Shown piece after piece: positions 33,464 to 41,883 of a stretch of DNA of 64,000 nt. The position numbers were made by a program, and so were the translations under genes. Each line of letters opens with the position of its first letter. Within the stretch, counting starts at the first letter, position 1. The notes beneath the pieces are model-generated. The model ran no database searches. It was not told where the DNA came from and worked only from the letters and a program-made list of their open reading frames with translations. Source of the DNA: Natrinema versiforme (GTDB lineage: Archaea; Halobacteriota; Halobacteria; Halobacteriales; Natrialbaceae); contig NZ_CP040330.1 in assembly GCF_005576615.1 (NCBI RefSeq), forward strand, positions 1,426,001 through 1,490,000. Direction: 5' to 3'.

Positions 33464-35758
33464 TTAGGCTACGACGAATCCGATCGCGGCGGAGTCGTCG
33501 GTCGTCACGCCGTCAGTCTCGTTGTCGGCGTCGAGACCGTCGTCGGTCTCGTTCGTTTCGTTCTCATCGTCTCCGAGTTCGGTGTCGTTCGACTCGGTGT
33601 CGTCGACGCCGGTCTCGGTCTCCTCGGTCAGCTCGATCATCGCGACTTCGCCGGACTGGTCGGTCAGCACCATGTGGACGTAGCTGCCGGCCTCGATATC
33701 GTTCGTTTCGACCTCGAATTCGACGGTATCGTTCTCGCCGCCCTCGAGCGTCACGTTCTGCTCGGCGACGAGGTCACCGTCGAGGCGGAACTGGGTCCGC
33801 TCGGTGCGTTCCTCCTCGGTCGGGTTCTCGACCGTCGCCGTCACCGTGAGCGTGTCGCCGACCGCGGCGCTCTCGGGTGCCTCGAGATCAGCGACCTCGA
33901 ACGAATCGGCCGTCACTTCTTCGTCAATGGGCTCCTCGTCGACTGGGGTTTCGTTGTCGACGGGTTCCTCGTCGGTCTCGTTATCGACGGGCTCTTCGTC
34001 GACTGGAGCCTCGTCAGTTTCGTTATCGACGGGTTCCTCATCGACTGGAGCTTCGTCGGTTTCGTTGTCAACGGGCTCCTCGTCGACTGGAGTTTCGTTG
34101 TCAACGGGTTCCTCGTCGGTCTCGTTATCGACGGGCTCCTCATCGACTGGAGTTTCGTTGTCGACGGGTTCCTCGTCGGTCTCGTTATCGACGGGCTCCT
34201 CATCAACCGGAGCCTCGTCAGTTTCGTTATCGACAGGTTCCTCGTCGGTTTCGTTGTCAACGGGCTCCTCATCGACTGGAGCTTCGTCGGTCTCGTTGTC
34301 AACTGGCTCCTCGTCTACCGGCTCTTCGTCGGTTTCGTTGTCAACGGGTTCCTCATCTACCGGCTCTTCGTCGGTTTCGTTGTCAACGGGTTCCTCATCT
34401 ACCGGCTCTTCGTCGGTTTCGTTGTCAACGGGTTCCTCATCTACCGGCTCTTCGTCGGTTTCGTTGTCGTCAACCGGTTCTTCTTCGACGGGTTCCTCGT
34501 CGACAGGTTCCTCATCTACCGGAGCTTCGTCAGTTTCGTTGTCGACGGGTTCCTCATCGACTGGAACTTCGTCGGTTTCGTTGTCAACGGGCTCCTCGTC
34601 GGTGATGTTGTCGATGTCGTCCGGGAGTTCGTCAGCGCTGATATCCTCGCCGACGACAAGAACATACACGCTCGCGTTTTCGACGTTCAGGTTTTCGACA
34701 GTGAGATCCTCGACCGTGACGAAGATCGGACGGTTGTCAGCGTCGATCGGCATCTCGTCCATCGGTTCTTCGTCAACGGGTGCTTCGTCGGTTTCGTTGT
34801 CGTCGATCGGCTCTTCATCGACTGGAGCCTCGTCGGTTTCGTTATCATCAACAGGCTCCTCATCGACCGGTTCGTCATCGATATCGGTCTCGTTGTCATC
34901 GACCGGTTCGTCGTCGATGTCTGTCTCGTTATCATCTATCGGCTCGTCACCGACATCGGTTTCGTTGTCGTCAACCGGCTCGTCACCGATGTCGGTCTCG
35001 TTATCGTCGACCGGTTCGTCACCGATGTCAGTTTCGTTGTCGTCGATCGGGTCGTCACCGACGTCAGTTTCGTTGTCATCGACAACGGTCTCGTTGTCGT
35101 CGACCGGAGCCTCGTCGTCTTCCCCGTCGATGGTGACCGTCGCGTCGTCGGTCACGGGCTCGTCCTCGGGCGTGACGAACGGTCCATCAGCCTGGCCCTC
35201 GGTCTCGACGAAATCGTACTGCTGGTTGTCGTTCGTATCGCGGTGCGGCATCGCGATCAGCGTCTCGTCTTCCTCGAGCGACTCGTTGAGCGTGATCTCG
35301 ACGCTCTCGTGCGTGCCCGCCTCGAGATACGCTGACGTGCCGATGACGCTCTCGAAGACGTTGCCTACGAGGAGGCTGCTGTCGTGGATCGTCACGAAGC
35401 CGCCGCTCGCGAGCGAGACGTTCTCGACGACGACCGTGTCGTTCTCGGCCGTCTGTTCGTTAAACGTCACGTACGCGCCTTGTTGACCGTCCGACTCGTT
35501 CTCCAGACCGGTATCGGCGTCGTCGGACTCGGTATCGATCGGTGTCGTCTCGCCCTCGTCGAGTCCGGTCGCCGTGTCCGCGCTGTCCTCGTCGGCTACT
35601 GATTCGTTCGTCGGTTCAGCGTCTGTGCCGTCGTATTCGTCCTCACTGACATCGCTGCTCTGGGCCCCACCGGTCGCGGCCGCTGCGACCATCGCTCCGC
35701 TCGAGCAGATGAGCATCAGTGCGGTAAGTACGACGAGTAACTGATTTCGTGCGTTCAT
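33464..35758 (-). CDS. Exported hyperacidic repeat protein with DUF7282-like domain
   Basis: 764-residue secreted protein. A Sec-type signal (LLVVLTALMLICSSGAMVAAAA) is followed by an acidic linker and a DUF7282-like beta domain (ASGGFVTIHDSSLL, IGTSAYLEAGTHESV, IAMPHRDTNDNQQYDF). Then come two long blocks of Asp/Glu/Pro/Val/Asn/Thr repeats (units such as DDNETDIGDEPV and DNETDEEPVDEEPV), separated by a short VENASVYVLVVGED domain. A CARDB-like beta domain (VGDTLTVTATVENPTEEE) and another acidic tail follow. It ends at AAIGFVVA, where a longer hydrophobic C-terminal anchor might be expected. Probably a cell-surface or extracellular protein; the function is unknown. Confidence 0.8.
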   Translation of the reverse strand: MNARNQLLVVLTALMLICSSGAMVAAAATGGAQSSDVSEDEYDGTDAEPTNESVADEDSADTATGLDEGETTPIDTESDDADTGLENESDGQQGAYVTFNEQTAENDTVVVENVSLASGGFVTIHDSSLLVGNVFESVIGTSAYLEAGTHESVEITLNESLEEDETLIAMPHRDTNDNQQYDFVETEGQADGPFVTPEDEPVTDDATVTIDGEDDEAPVDDNETVVDDNETDVGDDPIDDNETDIGDEPVDDNETDIGDEPVDDNETDVGDEPIDDNETDIDDEPVDDNETDIDDEPVDEEPVDDNETDEAPVDEEPIDDNETDEAPVDEEPMDEMPIDADNRPIFVTVEDLTVENLNVENASVYVLVVGEDISADELPDDIDNITDEEPVDNETDEVPVDEEPVDNETDEAPVDEEPVDEEPVEEEPVDDNETDEEPVDEEPVDNETDEEPVDEEPVDNETDEEPVDEEPVDNETDEEPVDEEPVDNETDEAPVDEEPVDNETDEEPVDNETDEAPVDEEPVDNETDEEPVDNETPVDEEPVDNETDEEPVDNETPVDEEPVDNETDEAPVDEEPVDNETDEAPVDEEPVDNETDEEPVDNETPVDEEPIDEEVTADSFEVADLEAPESAAVGDTLTVTATVENPTEEERTERTQFRLDGDLVAEQNVTLEGGENDTVEFEVETNDIEAGSYVHMVLTDQSGEVAMIELTEETETGVDDTESNDTELGDDENETNETDDGLDADNETDGVTTDDSAAIGFVVA
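33922..34605 (-). repeat. Coding tandem repeats, DNETDEEPVDEEPV type
   Basis: Dozens of 15-45 base units encoding permutations of EEPVD, NETDE and APVDEEPVD. Some longer blocks, such as the four near-identical units at about 34302-34455, are almost exact at the DNA level, indicating recent copy-number change. Confidence 0.8.
34760..35105 (-). repeat. Coding tandem repeats, DDNETDIGDEPV type
   Basis: About eight units of roughly 36 bases encoding DDNETD(I/V)(G/D)DEP(V/I), the second acidic block of the same protein. Units differ at synonymous sites more than those of the first block. Confidence 0.75.
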
Positions 35759-35912
35759 GGTTGCCGTGAAGGCATCCATTTCGTCGTTGGTTTGGCGGAT
35801 AAACCGGCAGAACCATTACGCTGAGAAATCGGATACTACGGCCAGACAGTGGGGATTCAGTGGCTCGGCCGCCGACGGAAAACAACGATTGCTGATAGGA
35901 ACGACCGACCGC

Positions 35913-36404
35913 TTAGTCGTCGTTCGCCTGTTCGGGTGACTTCGACGCCGTCGGCTCGTGTCCCGGCAGGCAGACGAGGTTCTCGCGTCCGAGCCGCAGT
36001 TTGGTGATCTGATCGTCGTCCTCGAGGTCGGCGAGCAATCGGCTGACTTTCGCTTTCGACCAGTCGACGGAGTCGACGATGTTCGATTGCTTCATCCGTC
36101 CCCCGTTTTCCCTGAGGAGCTGGCGCACTCGTTCCCGATCGGTCACGAACTCCTCGTGGTCCGACTCCGCCTCGTTCGCGAGCGAAGCCGGCTCTTCGTA
36201 TCGGTTGCGAGCGACGAGTATCCCACCGAGCAGCGCGAGCGCGGCCATTCCGGCGAGGGCCGCGAGATGGGCGCCTCCCTCCAGTTGGAGCGGCCGGGCA
36301 AATCCCGGGACGTACTCGGACCACGTGGAACTGACCGACGCGACTGCACCACCGATCGACGACCCGCGCGAGTCGAGGCGAGTGGAAACCCGTCGGATGC
36401 TCAT
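35913..36404 (-). CDS. Membrane-anchored helix-turn-helix regulator (DUF7343-like)
   Basis: 163-residue protein. One hydrophobic segment (HLAALAGMAALALLGGILVA, about 45-64) is followed by a cytoplasmic winged-helix domain: TDRERVRQLLRENGGRMKQ, then IVDSVDWSKAKVSRLLADLEDDDQI and KLRLGRENLVCLPG. This is the haloarchaeal DUF7343/HTH arrangement with an N-terminal membrane part. An 11-codon frame (start 36434) ends in an ATGA overlap with this start. It is on the same strand as, and upstream of, the acidic repeat protein, with a 154-base gap. Confidence 0.78.
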   Translation of the reverse strand: MSIRRVSTRLDSRGSSIGGAVASVSSTWSEYVPGFARPLQLEGGAHLAALAGMAALALLGGILVARNRYEEPASLANEAESDHEEFVTDRERVRQLLRENGGRMKQSNIVDSVDWSKAKVSRLLADLEDDDQITKLRLGRENLVCLPGHEPTASKSPEQANDD

Positions 36405-36884
36405 GGCTTCGGATGGTCTGTAGTCGCGTGATTCATGTCCTGTACCGTCGTGATCGGTCTACAAATCGGTTTTTATAACTCATATTCTGTTACTACCTCG
36501 GAAGTATATCACGACGAATGATGACAACTGTGGCGTCGACGCAGGGAAGCTCTCGGTCGTCGCAGGTGTCGACGGACGGCCGGTGTCTGATGGTGGGGGG
36601 ATCGGAGCGGCACAATTCGTGAGCGCGCTGCTGGAACACTCGTCAGTCATGGTATAGGCTGGCTTTGCTCGACGGATTGAATAAACTCGACCGGACGTTT
36701 GGAACGGCTAGCGCGGATTCACTCCGGATTCAGCCGGTAAGACAATGTTGGCGTGATTCTCCGTCGATCGAACACGAGTGTGTCTCTCCCCCTCGAGGAC
36801 CGTCTGTGCCGGTTTCGCTCGAGCCCGACGGTTCGACGCGACCGCAGCCGTGGGGTGAGTGTCAGCCGCTCGCTTCGAGCCGAA
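36405..36884. other. Intergenic region
   Basis: About 480 bases without a recognisable gene. A minus-strand TATA-like TTATAAAAAC near 36468-36477 could drive the regulator at 36404 with a leader of roughly 40 bases. Confidence 0.4.
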
Positions 36885-37874
36885 TTAGCTGTACGAACCG
36901 CCTTCTCGGTTCGGCTCGAGCGTGGTCCCGGCGTCCATCTCGGCCGCTTCGGACTGCCCGTCGCCGACTAGCGACCGAATACCCGACTTGAGGCCGAGAC
37001 GCGCCTCGAACCCGAGGTCGTGGGCCGCCTTCGACGTGTCCGCGCCGCTGTGTCTGATATCACCGGAACGGGGGTCGCGGTTGACGATCGTCGATGACGA
37101 ACCGGTCGCGTCGCGGACCGTTTCGGCGAGTTCCCGAATCGTCGTGCGCTGGCCCGTGCCGATGTTGTACGCCTCGCCGACCGCGTCCGTCGTCGCCGCC
37201 CGCAGATTCGCCCGGACGACGTCGCTGACGTGGACGAAATCGCGGCTCTGCTGGCCGTCGCCCTGAATCGTGATCGGCTCGTCCGCCCGCGCCTGCTCGA
37301 GGAACGTCGAGATGACGCCGCTGTAGGGCCCCTGCTGGCGTGGACCGTAGACGTTGAAGTACCGCAGGACCACGGTCGGAAGGTCGTACAGCTCCTCGTA
37401 GAGCCGAGCGTACTGGTCGAGCGCGAGCTTCTGGACGCCGTAGGGCGAGGTCGGATTCGTCGGCGCCGTCTCCGACACCGGCAGCTCCTCGGGGTGGCCG
37501 TAGACGGCCGCGCTCGAGGCGACGACGACCCGGGCGTCCTCCTGACGGGCCTGCTCGAGGACGAGGAGGCTCGCCTCGAGGTTCGTCCGGTTGCTCTGCC
37601 GGGGTTCGTCGACGCTCTGGGTGACGCTGACGACGGCGGCGTGGTGGAAGATCACGTCGACGCCGCGGGCCGCCTTCTGGAGCGCGATCGGATCGCGAAC
37701 GTCGCCCTCGATCACCGTCACCTCGTCGGGGACGTGAGCCCGGTCGCCGGTCGTGAAGTTGTCGAGGATCCTGACCTCGTTGTGCGGCGTCAGCGCGTCG
37801 ACGAGGTGGCTGCCGATGAAGCCCGCACCGCCGGTCACGAGTATCGTCTTGTCGCGGATCGCTGGCGAGTCCAT
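36885..37874 (-). CDS. NAD-dependent epimerase, UDP-glucose 4-epimerase-like
   Basis: 329-residue extended SDR. ILVTGGAGFIGSHLVDAL is the GGxGFIG loop, VTVIEGDVRD and VIFHHAAVVSV are the next motifs, SPYGVQKLALDQYA the YxxxK catalytic pair, and VLRYFNVYGPRQ the substrate motif. These match GalE-type 4-epimerases of archaea. It is separated from the main glycan cluster by the regulator-rich stretch but probably supplies a UDP-hexose for the same surface glycans. A trailing polar tail of ~20 residues is present. Confidence 0.87.
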   Translation of the reverse strand: MDSPAIRDKTILVTGGAGFIGSHLVDALTPHNEVRILDNFTTGDRAHVPDEVTVIEGDVRDPIALQKAARGVDVIFHHAAVVSVTQSVDEPRQSNRTNLEASLLVLEQARQEDARVVVASSAAVYGHPEELPVSETAPTNPTSPYGVQKLALDQYARLYEELYDLPTVVLRYFNVYGPRQQGPYSGVISTFLEQARADEPITIQGDGQQSRDFVHVSDVVRANLRAATTDAVGEAYNIGTGQRTTIRELAETVRDATGSSSTIVNRDPRSGDIRHSGADTSKAAHDLGFEARLGLKSGIRSLVGDGQSEAAEMDAGTTLEPNREGGSYS

Positions 37875-38065
37875 TTCCTGGGACGACCAGTTCCTCGCTG
37901 TTTAGTATCACATTCGTACCCCCGTTGATCTCGCGGTTGTGTACGCGTAGGCCGTGCTTACGGTCTCCCTTATTCGCGGCTCTGTCCCGACTGTCGGGAT
38001 CGATCGCGGCAAGCTATCAGGCGACCAGTCTGACTTAAAACTAGTCAGTTTGAGTGACTATCGGC

Positions 38066-38785
38066 TCACTCGTCGCTCGAGGACCGGACGTTACTCGCCG
38101 CACTCGCGGCTTTCGAGCTGAACGACTTCCCGGCGCTCGAACTGGCCTTCGCGGTCGCTTTCGTCGCGTGCCACGTCGTATGCAGCGACTCGAGCGTGTG
38201 GAAACCGATTAACACGCCGCCGATGAACAGGACCATCGACGCGTCGACGCCGCTCTGGATAACCCACGGGATCGGGAGTTCGATGCCGAGGAAATTCAGA
38301 ACCAGCCCGAAGGTGCCACCAATAGAGACGCCGCCGTAGCGCATCGCCTTTTCCTGTGCGGTGAGCACGGTCCAGACCATGCCGAACAGCCCGATGATCG
38401 CTGCAACTGCGTCGTATATTTTCGTCGCCGTACTCTCACCACTCCCGTCGCCGACGACCCGTTTCATGAACTGACGGCCGGCGTTCTGTGCGAGCACGAT
38501 CGCACCACTGACGAGTCCGAGCGAGAGCAAGACGGCATACGGCGATTCGGCGTAGCCGGCCGGGAGAATCTCGGTCGCGTAGATCAACCCCGCAAGTCCG
38601 AGACAGTAGGCAGTCCCGGTCGCGGCGTAGTATTTCCGCCCACCGCGGCGGACGACGAGTAGCGAGGCTGTGGCAACCGAACCAACACCGATCGCGAGCG
38701 CCGGCCACACAAGCGGCTGCCCGGCGACGGCGGCTGTAATAGCGATACCAACGACGGCTGTGACGGCCCAATTTAAGATTCGCAT
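38066..38785 (-). CDS. Polytopic membrane protein of unknown function
   Basis: 239-residue protein with about six hydrophobic segments (for example LNWAVTAVVGIAITAAVAG and SVATASLLVV) and a Ser/Ala/Lys-rich cytoplasmic tail (KASSSAGKSFSSKAASAASN). A minus-strand TATA box GTTTATAAG at 38808-38816 lies about 30 bases before the ATG, so the transcript is probably leaderless. It belongs to an AT-richer patch with the PIN/antitoxin pair. I do not recognise the family. Confidence 0.6.
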   Translation of the reverse strand: MRILNWAVTAVVGIAITAAVAGQPLVWPALAIGVGSVATASLLVVRRGGRKYYAATGTAYCLGLAGLIYATEILPAGYAESPYAVLLSLGLVSGAIVLAQNAGRQFMKRVVGDGSGESTATKIYDAVAAIIGLFGMVWTVLTAQEKAMRYGGVSIGGTFGLVLNFLGIELPIPWVIQSGVDASMVLFIGGVLIGFHTLESLHTTWHATKATAKASSSAGKSFSSKAASAASNVRSSSDE

Positions 38786-38816
38786 ACAGTCACGACTAGA
38801 GACATATCTTATAAAC

Positions 38817-38990
38817 CTAGTCCACTCTGTTGATATGTTCCGCTAAATCGCTAAGGGACAGCCGGTGTTGGGCTTGGTCGGTGGGACAGACTCGTCCATC
38901 GATCTGTTTCACGGCTGATTCTCGAGCGAGACGCCCATACTCGAGGGATATCGGAGTAAGCGACCGAGGCCTATTCGGCCGGCTGTTCGA
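38817..38990 (-). pseudogene. Possible C-terminal remnant of an unidentified gene
   Basis: An open minus-strand frame of about 55 codons with coding-like content (SLEYGRLARESAVKQIDGR, then QHRLSLSDLAEHINRVD, stop at 38817-38819) but no in-frame ATG. A GTG at about 38905 would give only ~30 residues. It begins inside the end of the PIN gene in another frame. I read it as a truncated relic, with modest confidence. Confidence 0.3.
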
Positions 38991-39468
38991 CACGGTCCCA
39001 ACTCACACTCACATGCTCAATCGAAATCTCATCCAGTCCGTACTCGGACGGTGAAAACTCAGCAAACGACTCATCGTCAGTACAGACTGTCGGCTGTTGA
39101 TCTTTGGTCTGGTATGCCAAGGTAAAAATCGGCACGTCTTTCGGTTGAATCTTTGCAAGATCGCCGATCGCCTTGTTATAGCTTTCTGCTCGCTCGGCCT
39201 CGAGATCCATGTCTCGAATTTCTGCTTGCGGACAGGATCGGATCGCACGGCAGTTGTAGAGGAGTGCGGAGAACCGCTGAATCGCGTCGTCACGAGTCTC
39301 ACTTTCGATTGTAGTATCCGAGTCGATGTTTTGAGCCACTTCGGAGAAAATATAGGCGCTGACCGCACTCAACTCACGTTCGTTCCGAAACCGCTCGATG
39401 CATTCATCGGGATACCCGCCACCGACGGTGAGCGCATGAATCCAGAGGTTACTGTCCAAAATCAGCAT
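38971..39468 (-). CDS. PIN-domain ribonuclease toxin
   Basis: 165-residue protein beginning MLILDSNLWIHAL, the PIN-domain first strand with the metal-binding Asp. Further acidic positions (ERAESYNKAIGDLA; TVCTDDESFAEF) correspond to the later catalytic carboxylates and the family 'D-x-x-F' end. Fourteen bases separate it from the small gene upstream on the same strand, the usual antitoxin-toxin order. Expected role: metal-dependent RNA cleavage held in check by the partner. Confidence 0.82.
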   Translation of the reverse strand: MLILDSNLWIHALTVGGGYPDECIERFRNERELSAVSAYIFSEVAQNIDSDTTIESETRDDAIQRFSALLYNCRAIRSCPQAEIRDMDLEAERAESYNKAIGDLAKIQPKDVPIFTLAYQTKDQQPTVCTDDESFAEFSPSEYGLDEISIEHVSVSWDRVEQPAE

Positions 39469-39482
39469 TCAGCGAGACCAAC

Positions 39483-39665
39483 TTAGTCGTCGCTCGCCGC
39501 GGTCTGGAACCGAAACTGCTCCCCCGAGGAACCACTGTCAACGCGAACCGCGTCGGTATCCCAATCAACCTGTTCGCGTGCATCTTTGATATCGGACCAT
39601 GCGTCTTCGGCACTGTCGTACTGTTCGACGCCGGCAGCGAACAAGTCTGCATATCGGTCGGTCAT
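39483..39665 (-). CDS. Putative antitoxin of the PIN toxin
   Basis: 60-residue acidic protein (MTDRYADLFAAGVEQYDSAE to the C-terminal QTAASDD). No clear ribbon-helix-helix or AbrB motif is visible, so the assignment rests on size, position and strand. The ATG at 39665 is preferred to one eight codons upstream because it lies about 28 bases after a TATATAAA box. That box is embedded in an inverted repeat, suggesting autoregulation by the pair. Confidence 0.65.
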   Translation of the reverse strand: MTDRYADLFAAGVEQYDSAEDAWSDIKDAREQVDWDTDAVRVDSGSSGEQFRFQTAASDD

Positions 39666-39684
39666 ATGGTGTTCACCTTTGGGC

Positions 39685-39728
39685 GACATTCTATATAAAC
39701 AGAATGTCTATCTAACCTATTCATTCTG
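39685..39728 (-). promoter_or_regulatory. Palindromic operator over the antitoxin promoter
   Basis: GACATTCT (39685-39692) and AGAATGTC (39701-39708) are perfect 8-base inverted arms around an 8-base spacer that contains the TATA sequence. A third half-site, CATTCTG, follows at 39722-39728 and pairs with CAGAATG at 39700-39706. This is a typical layout for autoregulation of a toxin-antitoxin operon. Confidence 0.6.
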
Positions 39729-39776
39729 CCATCCACATATAAATCCACTGTATCGTTCGACCATCTTCGTTAGAGA

Positions 39777-39968
39777 CGGGTTACCGATCTCTTCTGGCTG
39801 CACCGGACATGGGACCGGATTGACCCGACCGATTCGAAACTGATCGCCGCAGGACTACTCGCGTTCCTCCTCGTTGTGACGGCGATCGCGGAACACCGGG
39901 AGTATCAGGTCCCGCAGTCGGTCGAAACGACCTATCGGGAGTATCTGAACGTCGAGTCTGGAGAGTGA
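39777..39968 (+). pseudogene. Start-less remnant of a small membrane protein
   Basis: A frame of about 63 codons ending at 39966-39968 with coding-like content: RRVTDLFWLHRTWDRIDP, a hydrophobic helix LIAAGLLAFLLVVTAIA, and EYQVPQSVETTYREYLNVE. A stop (TAG) lies directly upstream at 39771-39773 and there is no ATG or GTG before the conserved-looking part. A TATA-like CATATAAATCC at about 39737-39747 is present. Either the 5' end was lost when the adjacent patch was inserted, or it uses an unusual start codon. Confidence 0.4.
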
Positions 39969-40091
39969 GCCGCCGACCGCGATTCTGCGTCTCCAGTTCG
40001 CTCGGCTCCATCGGGTGAGTCGCCGGAGGTCGCGGCCGGGCCGGACCCGTTTGGGGAAGCTATATGCGCGGCCCTCGGCAATCCCACGCCA

Positions 40092-41459
40092 ATGACCGTC
40101 GATCTCGTCGTGTGCAACTGTACCGTCGTCACGTCCGCGGGTCGCTCGGCCGACTCGGGGGTCGCCGTCGAAGACGGGCAAATCGTCGCCGTCGGCCGGA
40201 GCGACCGGCTCCCCGACGCTGACCGCGTCCTCGATGCCGACGGTAACGTGCTGGTTCCCGGTATCGTCGACTGTCACATTCACAACCGCGAGCCCGGGCT
40301 CGAGTACAAGGAAGACTGGGAGTCCGCGACTCGAGCGGCCGCGGCCGGCGGCGTGACGACCGTCGTCGGAATGCCGAATACGGACCCGGTCATCGACCGG
40401 CCCGAGCACCTCGAGCTCAAGTTCGAGCGCGGCGAGGCGTCGGCCCACGTCGACTTCCAGAGCTACGCGGTCGTCACGAGCGAGAACCTCGATCTGATCC
40501 CCGAGATCGACGAGACCGGCGCGCTCGGATTCAAGGTCTTCCTCGGCTCGACGGTCGGGGACGTGCCGCCGCCGAGCGACGGCGAGATCCTCGAGGCGAT
40601 GGAGAAGATCCGGGAGACGGGCAAGCGACTCGGCTTCCACGAGGAAAACGGCGAGATCATCGACCACTACACGGAGCGGTTCAAAGCTGAGGGGCGAAAC
40701 GAGCCGATCGACCACTCTCACTCCCGCCCCGTTATCGCCGAGCAAGAGGCCGTCGAGCGGATGATCACCTTCGCCGAGGAAACCGGCGCGAAGATCCACA
40801 TGTTCCACGTCTCGTCGGGGTCGGCCGCCGAGGCCGTCGCGCGGGGGAAGGACTGCGGCGTCGACGTGACCGCGGAGACGACCCCTCACTACCTCTGGTT
40901 CACCGAGGATGTCATGCGCGAGAAGGGCAATGTCGCTCGAGTGCAACCGCCGATCCGGGACGCCGCGGAACGCGACGAACTCTGGCGCGTCGGCATCGAC
41001 GACGGCGCGATCGACTGCATCGCCACCGACCACGCGCCCCACACCCCCGAGGAGAAGAAAGTCGACGACCCGTTCGGCAACACGTGGGACGCGATTTCGG
41101 GCTTCGTCGGCCTCGAGACCGAAGTCCCGGCCATGCTCAGCTTCGTCGATCGGGGGCGGTTCACGCTCGAGGGGTGGGTCCGCCGGCACTCCACCCGTCC
41201 GGCACAGGTCTGGGGGATGTACCCGCAGAAGGGGTCGCTGCAGGTCGGCACCGACGCGGACTTCACGATTGTCGACCCGGACCGCGAGTGGACGCTCGAG
41301 GATCGACGGGACCTCCACTCGAAGAACTGCGTGACGCCGTTCGAGGGCGAATCCTTTACCGGGAAGGCGGTCGCGACGGTCGTCCGCGGCGAGCCCGTTT
41401 TCGAAGACGGAGCCGTCGTCGGCGAGTCGGGGTACGGGACCCGCGTCGATGTCGAGTGA
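40092..41459 (+). CDS. Dihydroorotase-type cyclic amidohydrolase
   Basis: 455-residue metal-dependent amidohydrolase. VDCHIHNREPG carries the HxH metal site and the Arg of dihydroorotases (allantoinases usually have FNEPG). GFKVFLG holds the probable carboxylated lysine, MFHVSSG a metal His, and ATDHAPHT the final Asp/His motif. It is longer than many PyrC proteins, and the HNREPG form differs from the HFRQPG form I associate with other haloarchaeal dihydroorotases, so another cyclic amide is possible. Dihydroorotate dehydrogenase lies 0.4 kb away, convergent, which supports a pyrimidine role. Confidence 0.78.
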   Translation: MTVDLVVCNCTVVTSAGRSADSGVAVEDGQIVAVGRSDRLPDADRVLDADGNVLVPGIVDCHIHNREPGLEYKEDWESATRAAAAGGVTTVVGMPNTDPVIDRPEHLELKFERGEASAHVDFQSYAVVTSENLDLIPEIDETGALGFKVFLGSTVGDVPPPSDGEILEAMEKIRETGKRLGFHEENGEIIDHYTERFKAEGRNEPIDHSHSRPVIAEQEAVERMITFAEETGAKIHMFHVSSGSAAEAVARGKDCGVDVTAETTPHYLWFTEDVMREKGNVARVQPPIRDAAERDELWRVGIDDGAIDCIATDHAPHTPEEKKVDDPFGNTWDAISGFVGLETEVPAMLSFVDRGRFTLEGWVRRHSTRPAQVWGMYPQKGSLQVGTDADFTIVDPDREWTLEDRRDLHSKNCVTPFEGESFTGKAVATVVRGEPVFEDGAVVGESGYGTRVDVE

Positions 41460-41621
41460 TACTGTCGAACGAAACAACGCACAAGCCCACATCGCCGCTC
41501 CGAGACGCCACGTTGCTTGCGACCGTTCGTGTATTGTTCGCGCGACAGTTCTCAGTTCGTGAAAGCGGCGGTCGGTTTATATTTACACTCCGTCCGTCGG
41601 CCGCAATGAAGATCGCCCGCC

Positions 41622-41870
41622 ATGACTGATGGAGCACCCGAGGCAGCCGACCGAGACGAACCGGACGAGACGACCGAGACGGATAAGACCGAACAGCTCA
41701 GGTCGGTGTACCTCTCCGTGACCGACGGCGACGCGGAGCCGGTCGTCGAGTCCCAACGGGAGGAGTCCCGGACGCGAGAGATACGCGAGGAACGGAGCGA
41801 CGAGGTCGTCGGCCCCGCCGAACACCACGGACTCGAGGACGCGCTCGACGATCCGGAGCCCGCCGACTGA
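41622..41870 (+). CDS. Small acidic hypothetical protein
   Basis: 82-residue, strongly acidic soluble protein. Residues about 24-75 (TEQLRSVYLSVTDGDAEPV, then EESRTREIREERSDEVVGP) look structured and conserved rather than random, and codon use fits the neighbours. It is convergent with the dihydroorotate dehydrogenase gene, 13 bases apart. The function is unknown. Confidence 0.6.
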   Translation: MTDGAPEAADRDEPDETTETDKTEQLRSVYLSVTDGDAEPVVESQREESRTREIREERSDEVVGPAEHHGLEDALDDPEPAD

Positions 41871-41883
41871 TCGCCGGCCCCGC

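Noticed and set aside
33922-35105. Possible CRISPR array because of many short direct repeats
   Set aside because: Repeats are in-frame, of variable length and without unique spacers; they encode an acidic repetitive protein.
33674-35486. Long plus-strand open frames (553 and 560 codons) opposite the acidic repeat protein
   Set aside because: They translate the complement of the repeats into monotonous Ser/Thr/Gly or Val/Phe/Leu strings. The minus-strand frame has a signal peptide and recognisable domains.
39121-39190. CTTGTTAT near 39173 as another ATAACAAA-type element
   Set aside because: It has a mismatch, lies inside the PIN coding sequence and is not placed before a gene start.
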